From: Mixophyes australis
Taxonomy: Eukaryota > Chordata > Amphibia > Anura > Limnodynastidae
Assembly: GCA_036250195.1 (NCBI GenBank)
Contig: JAVHZZ010000003.1
Coordinates: 39,040,335 to 39,104,334, forward strand
Length of the DNA: 64,000 nucleotides
Reading direction: 5' to 3'
Shown here one piece after another: positions 1 to 11,050 of the stretch. Position 1 is the stretch's first letter; every line of letters starts with the position of its first letter. Position numbers and translations under genes: made by a program. The notes below the pieces were generated by a model. The model was not told the DNA's origin, ran no database searches, and saw only the letters and a program-made list of their open reading frames with translations.

Positions 1-340
1 ATATGGATTCACATCAGTCAAGAACAGACCAGGAGCACCAAGCAGCTGCTGGCACCAGTCCTGATGATAGGAATGCCTCTACGTCATCTGCTAAAGCCTA
101 TGTTAAAGACTGAGGTGCATAGTGTTTTTAAAGTGACGGAAACCAAAATGTAAAAAAAACACAATTTTCCTTGGTAAATTAAAAAACACCTGTAATCAAG
201 GCAAAGTAAATAGGGTAGGAACTGATGTGAGGTAACATAACTTACTATATCTTATAACTATCTACATAATTAACATAACTTATAACTATATCTTGTAACT
301 ATCTACATGACTAACATAACTTATAATGGTTTCTGCTTAG

Positions 341-401
341 TTCTCATCTGCTCTGTACAGCGCAGCACAATTACTGGCGCTATATAATTAGCTGCTGCTG
401 A
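341..401 (+). repeat. SINE/LINE 3'-tail-like fragment
   Basis: A short stretch reads CTCTGTACAGCGCAGC, then TGGCGCTATATAA, then a run of GAT triplets. This is the same tail that ends the SINE copies elsewhere in the window. The body of the element is absent. It abuts the hAT-derived sequence that follows, so it is probably a fragment of an older insertion. Confidence 0.4.
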
Positions 402-414
402 TGAGGATGATGAC

Positions 415-1438
415 AGGGACGTGCAGAAGATGCTGTCTGTGGCTGGAAAAATTCCTGGACTTTACCGCCATTTTCCAACAGCATGTAGGAGATTGCAGCA
501 GCGTGTACCCAAGCACGTCACATTTTTCCGAAGTAGGCTACTCTGTATATCAACGGCTTCACTAAGAGGCATTCAGCTGACAATCTGTTACAAAGAGTAA
601 GGAATGTCATTGCAACATAGCTAATCCTGCTTGGACTCTCCTGAGGATATGTGATTTCTGATAACGACACCAATATTGTTAGAGCATTGCAGCGGGGGGC
701 GGGGGGGGAGGGGTGGGGGGATTCCATCACATTTCTTGTTTTGCTCACACAATCAACTTGGTGTTACAGAACTTTTAAAAAATGACAATGACATGCAGGA
801 GATGCTTTTTGTGTCCGGAAAAAGTTAGGGTCATTTTCGGGATTCTGCAACAGCATGTAGGAGAATGCAGCAGCTGCAAGAAGACTAGCATTTGAGGGTA
901 ATGTACAATGTACTTTAGTCCAGTGAAGTAGTCACCTGTGAAGAGAGTGCAGACACGGTTTGCTTGAGTCAAGTGATTGCCTTAATTATACTTTTTGAGA
1001 AGCAGCTAGAGAAAGTTTACGGATGAAATAAAATCTGATAACTATATTGTAATTGCAGATTAAGTACTTCATTCGCTTCGTCGGGATCCAAGAGCTATCA
1101 ACATGTTGTAATGACGTCTACTCCTCGAGTTTCTCTGGCAACTGCTTCTTGGAAAAAACGTAGCTTTCCCAAGACACCCAGTGGTGATGCAGATGAGTCA
1201 GCACAACATTTTGATATTTGCTCTGCTCTTAAAGACTTGCCCAAAAATTGTGACAACTCTGCCGTAAAATGAACTACAAATTCCATGAGCAAGGCCATTA
1301 TTGGCAACTACATCAAAGTACACAGACTTCTATGATGGTGGATTCCAGTGGGGATGAATTACTATTGTTTGAGGAAGATGTACACAATGATGAGAGTGAT
1401 TATGATGACAGTGTAGAATGTAGCAGGGACTAAAATCT
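415..1438 (+). pseudogene. hAT transposase remnant, rearranged
   Basis: Decayed coding sequence of the hAT transposase, which in intact elements cuts and pastes the transposon. Recognisable pieces are the region around the second catalytic Asp (500-695, ending in a TNIVRALQ-like stretch), an AHTINLVLQN-like stretch (745-775), and a KML-x-VAGK / TACRRMQQ-like stretch (785-875). The last piece also occurs in a second version at 415-495, upstream of the part it should follow. The locus therefore carries an out-of-order partial duplication. Around 1090-1440 are weak C-terminal-like segments, including an acidic run (EEDVHNDESDYDD). Several stops and shifts make it non-functional. A G-rich run interrupts it at 691-720. 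Confidence 0.65.
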
Positions 1439-1799
1439 AGCTAAGAGAAGGGAGCTACCTGATGCTGGTATGCCTGGTAATATTTTGGGTAGAATGGCAT
1501 GATGGCAATTTTATGTTTTTCTACAGTAAACTTTCACCTTTTTAGAGAGGTTTTTTTTTCTTTAAAAATGTATGATTTTTATTTACATTTTTGTTTCTCT
1601 GACTTAAAAACAGTATGCACTTGAACATAGACTTTAGTACATGTGGTAGAAGGATTAGTATCATCATGACTGAGACTGGTGAGTGACAAGAACAATGCCA
1701 CCCCTACTGTTTCTGTATAAGCTATGGTACAATAAAATGTACCTGCAGATTTAGACCAAGCCAGGCAGGCCTATAATTTCTATGTCAGCAATTATATTA

Positions 1800-2430
1800 T
1801 ATTGCAATTATAATTAGCAATGGAGCAATGGAGCTCTTCTCTTTGGGTGTTATCTATATAACGCAGTAGAACCTGCAAATTCTACAGACAAGCCTGCTTG
1901 TCTTCCTCTTCATCAATAACTCTTAGCAATTGAGCACTCATCTTTGGGTGTATATTAGACTCTACACTTTGTAGTGCAAATTCAGAAAAAAAGCCTGCAA
2001 GGACTTGTAGATTAATAAAAATGACCAAAGCACCTCTTCTCTTTGGGTGTATATTAGACCGTACACTTTGTAGTGCAAATTCAGAAAAATACAGTGCAAT
2101 GACTGGTATATTTAATATATTAGAATTTCAGCAATGGAGCTTTCTCTAACACTGCTACCACCCTCCTATTTCTATTCTATCACTTTGCCTGCTCTATACT
2201 CTGACCTAACCCTTCTCTGTCTCTCTCTCAAATGGCACTAGATCGCTGTGGAGGCGGGAATTTATTGATTTCAAAACTCGAGATATGAGATCCGATAACG
2301 TCACGATGACGTTTTGCCTCGTTTTAGAATCCGAATAGGTGAGAGAGTACCGAGCCAACTCGGCTCGGTACTCAGAACCCCAAAGTCCGGGTGGATTCGG
2401 TTTTAAGGAAACCGAGCCTGCCCATCTCTA
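1800..2430 (-). repeat. hAT right terminal region with subterminal repeats
   Basis: Three related blocks around CTCTTCTCTTTGGGTG-TAT lie at about 1835-1900, 1935-1985 and 2030-2100. In inverse orientation they correspond to the ACACACAAAGAGGAGAGCTCC repeats at 16690-16850 of copy B. Outside them, 2150-2430 is the inverted terminal repeat proper. Confidence 0.65.
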
Positions 2431-3317
2431 CTTGAAAGCGTCCAGTCATATCTATGGGAGTGCATTGTGTTTATACCCACTCTTTTTTCCAATCACTTCA
2501 CTGGCCCATTCATTTTAATGGCATTGTGCTGTACATGTAGATACCCCATTGAAATGAATAGGCCATTGACATTAATCGAGCAACATAGTAATCTAGTACA
2601 CATTTAATTTAGTCTCTTCCAATGTGACATCAAAGCAGGGAGTCCCCAGGACTTTGCTTACTTCCAGCCAAACAGAAGAAGTATTTCTTGGGAAGCACTT
2701 GTGATTGGTTGACAGAGAAGGGAAGTCATTTAGCGTCGGGAAGTGATAGTGTTTGGACAGAGTTCTTTTCTCTGGACTCGGCAGAAAAGTTGAGTTTACA
2801 ATTGGTCATCAGCAAAATTTGGCACCTGGTGACAATGGAAGAAATAGCAGCCAATCTCAATAATAAATGCCACCAATTTTCCCAAATGTAGTACCTATCA
2901 TCATCATCATCATCATCATTTATTTATATAGCCCACCTATGGTATTTTTTCAATAAACCACCCTCCCAATGTTCCTCTGAGAGGCGTTGTACCTTCTGTT
3001 CTAACACTTTATACACGTGTTTTTTACTTTTATCCTTGCCCTTTACAGATCTTATTTCTCTGCAGGCTTTATTACTATTTATACCCCCCTTCAGGCCACC
3101 AAAGATCCCAATTCTGGGTTCCCGCCTACTCCCACATACCCTTCTGTCTTCCTTTAACACCTTTCCCCCGCAAACTAAATGTGCATTTTCGTTAAGTCAG
3201 TACCCATTTAAATGCCTGACATAGATAGTTCACATAAGAATTCAATATTTAAATGGTTTCCATCAGTTTTGTGGCTTGCGTTATATATCACTTGTGTTAT
3301 AAACTATATTTAACTAT
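2431..3317. other. No gene; short ATC repeat and LINE-tail remnant
   Basis: No coding feature is recognised. An (ATC)n run at about 2897-2920 followed by TTTATTTATATAG looks like the reverse of a LINE/SINE tail. The short open frames here have no recognisable motif. Confidence 0.5.
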
Positions 3318-3880
3318 ATTTATTCGCCCGCGCTGCCCCCCTCCACTGGAACAAGCTCCCTCCCTCCATCAGAACTTCCCCTAATCTATCCAGCTTCAAA
3401 CGGGCCCTAAAAACCCACCTTTTTCTTAAAGCCTTTCTGTCTCCCACTTAACTTCCTACCTTATCTTCTGCCTCTGTCCCCCTACTCTCCCTCTCTCCCC
3501 TGCGTCTCTCTGTCTGTCCACCCCTCCCCTTAGATTGTACGCTCCTCTGAGCAGGGCCATCTCTCCTCCTGTTTCCACCACTTCTAACTCTGCTATCCAG
3601 CTACTTAGCCCTCCTCCTCAAAGGTCCTCCACCCCACATCCACTTTCGCTCCCTCCTCCCCCCTGGGGGTCTCCCTGTCTTCCACGCCCCCCTTCTTGGG
3701 CCCCGTCATTTTCGGATCCTCCCTCCCCCTTCCCCGCCCTCTCTAGCTGTGCATTGAGCGTACTGAGTTGCTGTGTTTACTGTACTGTGCTGTCTCCCAT
3801 TGTATTGTGATTTTGTTTGTCTCTGTACGGCGCTGCGGATGCCTTGTAGCGCCTTATAAATAAATATTAATAATAATATT
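3318..3880 (+). mobile_element. L2-like LINE, 3' end
   Basis: The last codons of a non-LTR retrotransposon reverse transcriptase precede its 3' UTR. One frame (3327-3449) reads LHWNKLPPSIRTSPNLSSFK then RALKTHLFLKAF and a stop. This pattern (LWN-LP, S-FK-LKTHLF) marks the C-terminus in L2/CR1-type elements. The 3' UTR has a pyrimidine-rich tract and ends GCGCCTTATAAATAAATATTAATAATAAT. It is 5'-truncated, as LINE insertions usually are. A minus-strand copy of the same 3' UTR is at 46222-46560. Confidence 0.75.
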
Positions 3881-4803
3881 AATAATTTAACTGCCTGAAA
3901 ATAAAAAAATCAAAAAATGAATTAACTGTATGTTCTTTTTCATTGAAACTATTATGTAAACACAATTTAAATCATTTTAAACTAGGCTGATTTCAAGCCA
4001 ATCTTATCCATCCTGTCTATCACTTACACCCACTGTTCAGAGAAATTCACATATTTTTGCAGTTCACACCTTTCATAATTGTAAAACTTTGGGTTCGGCT
4101 GGAACCAGATGACTGTATACTGTGTACAGAGGAAGAGGAAACTGCTCTCATGTATATTCATGATTTCATTTTGCTTGCTAAATATAAATTTAAGTTTATC
4201 TGTTTACCTTTTCTTGATTGAAAAGCTGGATGGATTTTTTTTTTTCAGTAATGTCAATCAAGTGCTTTCCGCGATGACCTCTAGATTCATTGTCTTATTA
4301 GGAACTGGAACTGAGAGCAATCTGACTCACGTATTTGGGGCTAATTGTTGCATCTATTATTACAGAACAATAATGAGCTGAGAGAATGCTGGCTGAGTAT
4401 TCACGTGTACGCCACCACTGCTACACCCTTCTGCGGAACTAATTTACCCTCACACATGTAGGCATGCTCTATTGGCACCAATAGTTCAATAGTTAAAGGG
4501 ATTTTCATTTGAAGCACCCTGCCTAAAATATACTAAACTACATTAAAAAACGTCATTAAATGTGATCATGTCTTTGTATATATATCCATTATTAAAAAAT
4601 AGATCCAAATCACCTGCTCCCGCCTCCAGCATTTTATTCTTCACATCTTAATGGTCCCTCCTGTCGAGCAAATTTAATCTAAAGAGTAGGCAAATAATTA
4701 ATTTTGTCAAGAAATATTAGAATATTCTATGCAAAAATTACCCAAATATCCCAAAAGTTTCAATATTTCCCATGCCTTGCATATCTTAGGGGAAAAACAC
4801 TAA
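3881..4803. other. No feature recognised
   Basis: AT-rich sequence with short open frames and no recognisable motif. Nothing supports a gene or element here. Confidence 0.4.
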
Positions 4804-4978
4804 GGGCTAGATTTACTAAACTGCGGGTTTGGAAAAGTGGAGATGTTGCCTATAGCAACCAATCAGATTCTAGCTTTCATTTATTTAGTGCATTCTACAA
4901 AATGACAGCTAGAATCTGAATGGTTGCCATAGGCAACATCTCCACTCTTTCAAATCCGCAGTTTAGTAAATATACCCC
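4804..4978. mobile_element. Palindromic MITE (GATGTTGCC family)
   Basis: A nearly perfect palindrome of 175 bp. The left arm contains GGAGATGTTGCCTATAGCAA then CCAATCAGATTCTAGCT. The right arm is its reverse complement, ending in TAAATATACCCC. It is flanked by TAA on both sides, a likely target duplication. There is no coding capacity. Relatives are at 14838-15013 and 33408-33540. Confidence 0.75.
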
Positions 4979-4981
4979 TAA

Positions 4982-5546
4982 GACAGAATTGGCTTGAGCA
5001 GAAACCGCATCTACGGTGATCACCGGATGTCTTCCCTGTGCCGCATAGAATAGCATGATTCATGGAACCTACATCATCCACTGGCAAAAATCTTATCATA
5101 AAAGACAATATATAATTGTAATTTTTCATTTGTTGTCTATTGACTCAAGTTTCCTTCTGAGCAAACTACACATAACAAGATCAAGGCTGTACATCTGAAT
5201 CTAAAACATTTATCTGCACAAAACTTACCTGTGGCTCACTGTCATCATCATACTCTCACTCAAATGTGTTTCTAGTTTTGTACTTGGCTCCCTATGAATG
5301 CAGAGGTGCTGATTGCTTACATAAATTACAGAAATATAAATCGTTTGGATCAATTATGTAAATACACTTTGAAGTAATCGATTACTAGGTATAGTAGTAA
5401 TTAATATTTCTCTGTTTTAGATCATCATTTCTACATCTGATCATTGAGAATGACTGCTCTTTGTTCTATCACTGAATTTGAAAATAGTATTATTCAATTT
5501 TGTTCTATGCGCTGTTGTTAAATATTGCTTCATAATTCCTTCCCGT
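4982..5546. other. No feature recognised
   Basis: AT-rich, apparently non-coding sequence between a MITE and a SINE. Confidence 0.4.
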
Positions 5547-5892
5547 GGGCAGCACGGTGGCTAAGTGGTTAGCACTTCTGCCTCAAAGCGCTGGGCTCAT
5601 GAGTTCAATTCCCGACCATGGCCTTATCTGTGAGGAGTTTGTATGTTCTCCATGTGTTTGTGTGGGTTTCCTCCGGGTGCTCCGGTTTCCTCCCACACTC
5701 CAAAAACATACTGGTAGGTTAATTGGCTGCTATCAAAATTGACCTTAGTCTCTCTCTGTCTGTGTGTGTGTGTGTGTTAGGGAATGTAGACTGTAAGCTC
5801 CAACGATGCAGGGACTGATGTGAATGAGTTCTCTGTACAGCTTTGCGGAATTAGTGGCGCTATATAAATAGATGATGATGATGATGATGAAT
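5547..5892 (+). mobile_element. tRNA-headed SINE, near full length
   Basis: The 5' head has tRNA-like RNA polymerase III promoter boxes: A box TGGCTAAGTGG and B-box-like AGTTCAATTCCC. A conserved body follows (GGGTTTCCTCCGGGTGCTCC, TCCCACACTCCAAAAACATA), then a (TG)n stretch. The tail is ACTGTAAGCTCCAA...GCGCTATATAAATAG with (ATG)n. The central block resembles the V-SINE superfamily (from memory). At least six more copies or pieces lie in the window, at 8364, 11051, 22903, 25893, 44516 and 56515. The tail is of LINE type, implying mobilisation by a partner LINE. It is not a functional tRNA gene. Confidence 0.85.
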
Positions 5893-6474
5893 TAGTTTGT
5901 TGTGTTTGTAATTTTTTCTCTTTCTCTCAGGTCACCTGTTTAAAAATGTCTATGGTCTCTGTACGTTACACTTGATAAGGGGTACAACTTACCTCCCAAC
6001 TGTCCTGATTTTGAATGGACAGTTCAGGATTGCGGACCTCAAAAAGGACGGGGCTTACATGTAAGTGGGTAAGGTTTAAATCAAAAGTGGACAGATTGGG
6101 GAGGGTTTTGGGTGCCCTGATTAAATGTCGTGAGGTATGGTACAGGATAAGCTTGAAAACTTGTGTTGGATTGGCTTTTCTGGGATGCTTAAGTTTAATT
6201 TGGGCATGTGTGCTAAAATTGTCCCCATGTCTATCTGCTTCACTTTTCCTCCAACATGTAAAAAAGTACTTTAATTTCTTATCAGACATTTGTTTAGAGA
6301 TGTGGAGGGTGGAAGACGAGGACCATGACAGACCTGTCATGGCTTCTGCTTTAAGTAAGCAAACTCAACAGGACTCATTTACTTTTATTGCGATAGATAG
6401 ACCGATAGACCGATAGAGAGATAGATAGATACTTAAAACCATTTTATTGTAAAATTATCACTTTCTTATCTTCA
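5893..6474. other. Old repeat fragment plus GATA microsatellite
   Basis: The 133-codon open frame at 6015-6416 overlaps a 124-codon frame on the other strand. Neither shows a protein motif. The stretch CCAACTGTCCTGATTTTG with repeated GGACAG looks like an old dispersed repeat. A (GATA)n-type run lies at about 6391-6431. Confidence 0.4.
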
Positions 6475-6955
6475 GTGACATTGACATTAAAGGTCAATGC
6501 AGAGAACTTTCATGGGAACTTTTTCACCCCAAGGACTGTACACAGGACACGCGGTCGTCCCCTAAGGTTAGATGAGAGGAAATTTCACAACCAGCAAAGG
6601 AAGGGGTTCTTAACAGTAAGGGCAGTCAAAATATGGAATTCACTGTCAGGGAAGGTTGTGATGGCAGATTCAATAGATATATTTAAGAAAGGGTTAGACA
6701 AATTTTTAGCGGAAAAGTGTATCCAGGGATACGACCGTTAATTAAAATGAAGGATAGTACTGGATATAGGGTAAAAACAGGACTGTAATATTGGGTCTGG
6801 GGGGATTTTCACAATTGAAAAAGATTGGCGGTTGCTTACCCTGTATCAATTTCAAATATAAGTGAGGGATCACAGAGATCCAAAATAGGTTGAACTTGAT
6901 GGACTGGTGTCTTTTTTCAACCTCATCAACTATGTTACAATGTTACATTCATATG
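6475..6955 (+). mobile_element. CR1-type LINE, 3' end (family B)
   Basis: The frame at 6475-6741 (88 codons) is the C-terminus of a CR1-like reverse transcriptase ORF: RPLRLDERKFHNQQRKGF, AVKIWNSL, SIDIFKKGLDKFL. A 3' UTR follows, ending with TTGAACTTGATGGACTGGTG and TTTTTTCAACCTCATC, then short repeats of ATGTTAC. It is strongly 5'-truncated. The same family occurs on the minus strand at 47066-47851 and 52356-52828. Confidence 0.8.
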
Positions 6956-8115
6956 ACCTATGGATGATTGTTCATTAAATTGCTTACAAAATTGTATCCA
7001 ATGATTGGAATAAATGACGGGAGTTAATTGGACGGAACACCCGGTACTCTGGAGTTCCAGCTTCAATCTATTCATGTGATAATTTTAGCCCGAATAATAA
7101 TTTCCCATCACAGCCATATAAACAATATCAGCTGACAGAAATGGGACACGTAATGAACACTAGTCTCACTGTATAGGCAAATGTATTCAGCGCACTGTTA
7201 ACTATATTAGGATCTGTATATTTAAAATGCACAAATCTTTGTTACATGTATTAGAATCATTAATGTTGATACTGCTGTCACCTCGACTTAGTTACTTTGC
7301 GATAGTACAACTTTTAAAATATTCATTATATTCTGCTTTCAGCTAGATTTAGTCTCAAACTAGGCTGCGTCTCTTGTTCTGCACTTTATAATAACCTTTT
7401 GGCTTCTGTTTGTGCATAATTTTAAACAGTCTTTTTAAAATATTAGATTTGATTTTAATAAAGAGTAGTCATTACTATTTTATTTAGTTTCAGTTGAATG
7501 TAATATTATGGAAATACTCAATTTCTCTGACATTTAGGTCTAACTCTTTCAGATTGTGATTTCATTACCATCATATCTGGCCTTAAATTAGTTTTAGTTT
7601 AGAGTGTTTTTCTATTAGCATTCACTTGGGTACACTGGGTAAAAGGATTTTACAGCCAACATGCTCTATGGCCAGTAATTGACTGATCAATCACGACTAG
7701 GATCTCATGTACGGACAATCTCATTTGAAATAGGTATTTGGCATCAACAAACTGGGGATTACTTAGAGTTGGATGTACCCGTAAACTATATATTTACTAT
7801 GGTATATATTGTGTATGTGCATAAATAAATGCTTATGTGTACATCGGTATGCAGATTATTGCATATCACTGACTCCATACACTTATTCCTGAAGAGGTGG
7901 AACGGGGTGGAAAGAATGAGTGAGCATAGTCTGTGTACAATACAGGCTTGTACATGTAATTGTGACATAATTAGTCGTGGATGTAGGGCTAATGCAAACC
8001 TACACAATAGGGATGATGAATATCTGCAGCATTCTCTAGCCTCTTCTGATTGGCTGCTTGTGTATTGACCCATCCAACTCAACATCATCATCATCATCAT
8101 TAATGTTGCGTTTAT
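6956..8115. other. No feature recognised
   Basis: AT-rich sequence. The longest open frame (minus strand, 7786-8193, 135 codons) is low complexity in part and runs into the MITE at 8116, so it is not credible as a gene. A short (ATC)n run is at about 8083-8100. Confidence 0.4.
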
Positions 8116-8224
8116 CAGTGGCGGAACTACCATTGGTGCAGCAGGTGCCGTGCTCCGGGGCCCCCTGGTTCTCTCCTCCCCGCTTCCCTGCACCTGGGCC
8201 CATAGCTAGCTAGTTCCACCTCTG
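8116..8224. mobile_element. Small hAT-type MITE
   Basis: Ends CAGTGGCGGAACTA and (reverse) CAGAGGTGGAACTA form imperfect terminal inverted repeats around 109 bp. Flanks GCGTTTAT and GCGGTTTT match at 6 of 8 bases, consistent with a decayed 8-bp hAT target duplication. The interior includes GCTCCGGGGCCCCCTGG. A related end is at 26318. Confidence 0.65.
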
Positions 8225-8363
8225 GCGGTTTTATTATATCAAGTTGTGTCCATCTGTTTGTAATAGTTAAGCAACATCTCCATTTGGACTACTGCAGAAA
8301 ATAAGATTCTCATTTGATTCTTAAAAGGGGAAACAACAAATGTGGAGGCGTTTGCATTCAATT

Positions 8364-8691
8364 GGCCTAGTGGTTAGCACTTCTGCCTCACAGCACTGGG
8401 ATCATGAGTTTGATTCCCGACCATGGCATTATCTGTGTGGATTTTGTATGTCCCTGTGTTTGCATGGGTTTCCTCCGGGTGCTCTGGTTTCCTCCCACAC
8501 TCCAAAAACATCCTGGTAGGTTAATTGGCTGCTATCAAAATTTACCCTAGTCTGTGTCTGTCTGTGTGTGTGTATGTTAGGGAATTTAGACTGTAAGCTC
8601 CAATGGGGCAGGGACTGATGTGAATGAGTTCTCTGTACAGCGCTGCGGAATTAGTGGCGCTATATAAATAACTGATGATGGTGATGATGAT
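8364..8691 (+). mobile_element. tRNA-headed SINE, slightly 5'-truncated
   Basis: Same family as the copy at 5547. It starts inside the A-box region (CCTAGTGGTTAGCAC), has the B box (AGTTTGATTCCC) and central body, and ends GCGCTATATAAATAACTGATGATG. Confidence 0.85.
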
Positions 8692-11050
8692 TTAGTAGGG
8701 AAAATGTAACTTTTACACTTATTAAGAACTGTCCAGAAAATATTTTCTCTTTTGTATATAACACACTTTATTACATTATTATGCCACGTATTACGCCACG
8801 TCGCTAAGTTATCATGGGGGGTAATTATACACACTTGTATGCCTTATGTAAGTCTGGCTCAAATAATACTGTTTTTGAGCTGAAAGCATTTTGAGATGCG
8901 TCCAAGTCAACATATACACGTAAATATACTTTGAACGTTGCGTACGTTCTAGTGCAAATGCATTCAAACTCTAGTTGAGGCCACTATGTGTGTCTGTGGT
9001 ACTAAGAGGAAGCATGAGACCACAAAACATTAATGAACATACTCATTTTCATCAGTCTCCCAAATATTTAATTTTAAAAGCGTTGCGTGGAGGAGAGATG
9101 GATGCGCACATGGATATCCATGATCATTGTGTAGAGAAGTTGGTGTAAGGCACACAAGAGCTTTACCATAATGGATTGTACAACAAGAACCATGAAAAAG
9201 TAGAGAATGCTCTATTGACCCTGACTTGGTCATCTGCATTCGGTAAGGCACTGTACAGGTATCTCTTCAGAGATCAACGTTCTATATGTAATTTGCCTCT
9301 TGCCGAAGAACCAAATGAAGGAAAAATGGATAGAAAGACCCCCAAGACCTTAAGTAACTTTGATATCATACTATGATGGCATACTATGTCTGGTACTATA
9401 GAATGACGAATCAGAAGCATCAACACTCCTGGGGCTTTCATGTGTGACAGTATCATAGGTCAAGAATGGGCCTTCTCCCAGATAGCATCCAGTCAATAGC
9501 AGACTAGCGGCTGGAAAAAGACCATTGATGGAAATGATAAATGGAGGCGGATACAACTTGTGCTGGAGAGGCTACAGCCAGTTAACTAACAGCTGATTAT
9601 AACAGTGTTGCAGGGAAGGGTATAACAGAATATACAACTTCTTGTACTTTGTCATAAATAAAGTATGTTGACCCACGACTCAAGTGAGTACATAATTAAG
9701 GGTTTGAGTTTACAGTGGGCCAAGTAAGATGAACACTGGACTCTGTGAGCCTAGACAAACATCCCTTGTTCTGATGATTCCTTGGGCTGATGTTTCAAAC
9801 CGATATGAAAACGAGCATATGACAAATATATCTATTTTATTCTAATGTATTTATTTATGCTTATACTTGATTACACAGCTTTGTAATGTTCCTATATATA
9901 CAATAACAGAACTACTGTACGTCACTTGTCCTTGGGCCACGTGTTCTTAGGTTTTAAATTGCTGGGACAGGGTTAATGCATGTATAGTTCTTTGTTACTC
10001 GCAACATTATATAGAGAAATAATAATGGCTCTAAGATCTTATCATTTGCATTCCCATCTACAGCGGTGTTCAAAGGAATTTGTTTTATACATACGGATTC
10101 ATTGCCACTTAGTGACTAGAATATTGCTACTTTTCACTTCAGCTCCAAGACTGTGATTTAAACTCCCATTGTGCTGTAGTATATATTTACTGGGTGTATT
10201 TTAAGAAAATAATACAATTTACTTTTTACAGTTATATCCTTGAATCTTTTTTTTCCCTACATTGCATGATTTCCCTTTCACTATTTAATTCTGCTCTCTG
10301 ATTTAAAATCCCCAATGTCAGGTGACATTTGTTTCAAATATACAGTTCGTGTTTATTCTGGAAAATAGTCATAAATAATTTTAGCACTTGTCCTGTAATA
10401 TCATAACTATTATAATGGCCGATCAGTGACATCATTACATGAATAAAATATATCCACAATTAGATTTTTCATATTCCTATGTTACCTGTCCTCAGTCACA
10501 CGTGCCTTTATATTATAAAGATATTCCAGGACTGCATCTTAAATAGAGGATTATGTACAGATGAAGGAGGCTGTATTGTGTTTTCTTTGGTAGACAATGG
10601 GCAACAAATGACAGCATTTCATAGCAAATCATCATTCACTTTAAGAGAAGAAGTGTGATTTATGTAATTAGTGCTAATTGTTGACCCAAGTAATTGAACT
10701 ATTGCAATTGATGTTGCTCCATCTGTTGTTATGAACTATACTATTGTTAATGGATTTTAAGGATTTTCAGGTACAGTCACGAGGCTGCAGGCCGAGTGAG
10801 TTTATGCTCTAATGTGTCCCAAGTTTTCCAATATATATTATCAGCCTAGAAGGCTGTATTTTATTAAGTATATTTTCCTCAAATTCAGTGTCAGATGCAT
10901 ATGGACTAACAGAATGTGTTGAAAAGATTACTAATGCTGTGTCTGACTAATACACTCAGGATGGTTTGTATGGACCAAATAAGCTTCATGTCATAAGGCA
11001 GTGTCAGTCTTTTTTGAGAGAGGAATTGAAAACTGGTATACCCATTATAG
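8692..11050. other. No gene recognised
   Basis: About 2.4 kb of mostly AT-rich sequence. Short open frames on both strands around 9030-9556 show no recognisable family. No repeat structure stands out. It may hold very old transposon remnants. Confidence 0.4.

Larger units (their letters stand above)
402..2430 (+). mobile_element. BED/hAT DNA transposon copy A (right part)
   Basis: This is the right part of a hAT-superfamily transposon. Positions 490-690 match transposase positions 17935-18115 of copy B closely. Positions about 1800-2430, read on the minus strand, match the left end of copy B: the AAAACGAGGCAAAAC block, the GTTATCGGATCTC block, the CTCCACAGCGATC block and the subterminal repeats. 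The two copies therefore reveal inverted termini. The outer end, read inwards, is TAGAGATGGGCAGGCTCGG, a typical hAT-like terminus. The element ends at 2430; the next 8 bases (CTTGAAAG) would be one target duplication. The matching left end is not in the window. Confidence 0.75.

Noticed and set aside
3..113. 36-codon open frame beginning MDSHQSRTDQEHQAAAG
   Set aside because: Short, at the window edge, no recognisable domain. Could be a transposon exon but unsupported.
5547..5620. tRNA gene
   Set aside because: A and B boxes are present but the cloverleaf is not maintained, and the sequence continues as a SINE body.
5966..6416. Overlapping open frames of 124 and 133 codons on opposite strands
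   Set aside because: No domain, located in repeat-like sequence next to a microsatellite. Opposite-strand mirroring suggests chance.
7786..8193. 135-codon minus-strand frame
   Set aside because: Starts in a hAT MITE and runs through an (ATC)n tract (Met repeat). No motif.
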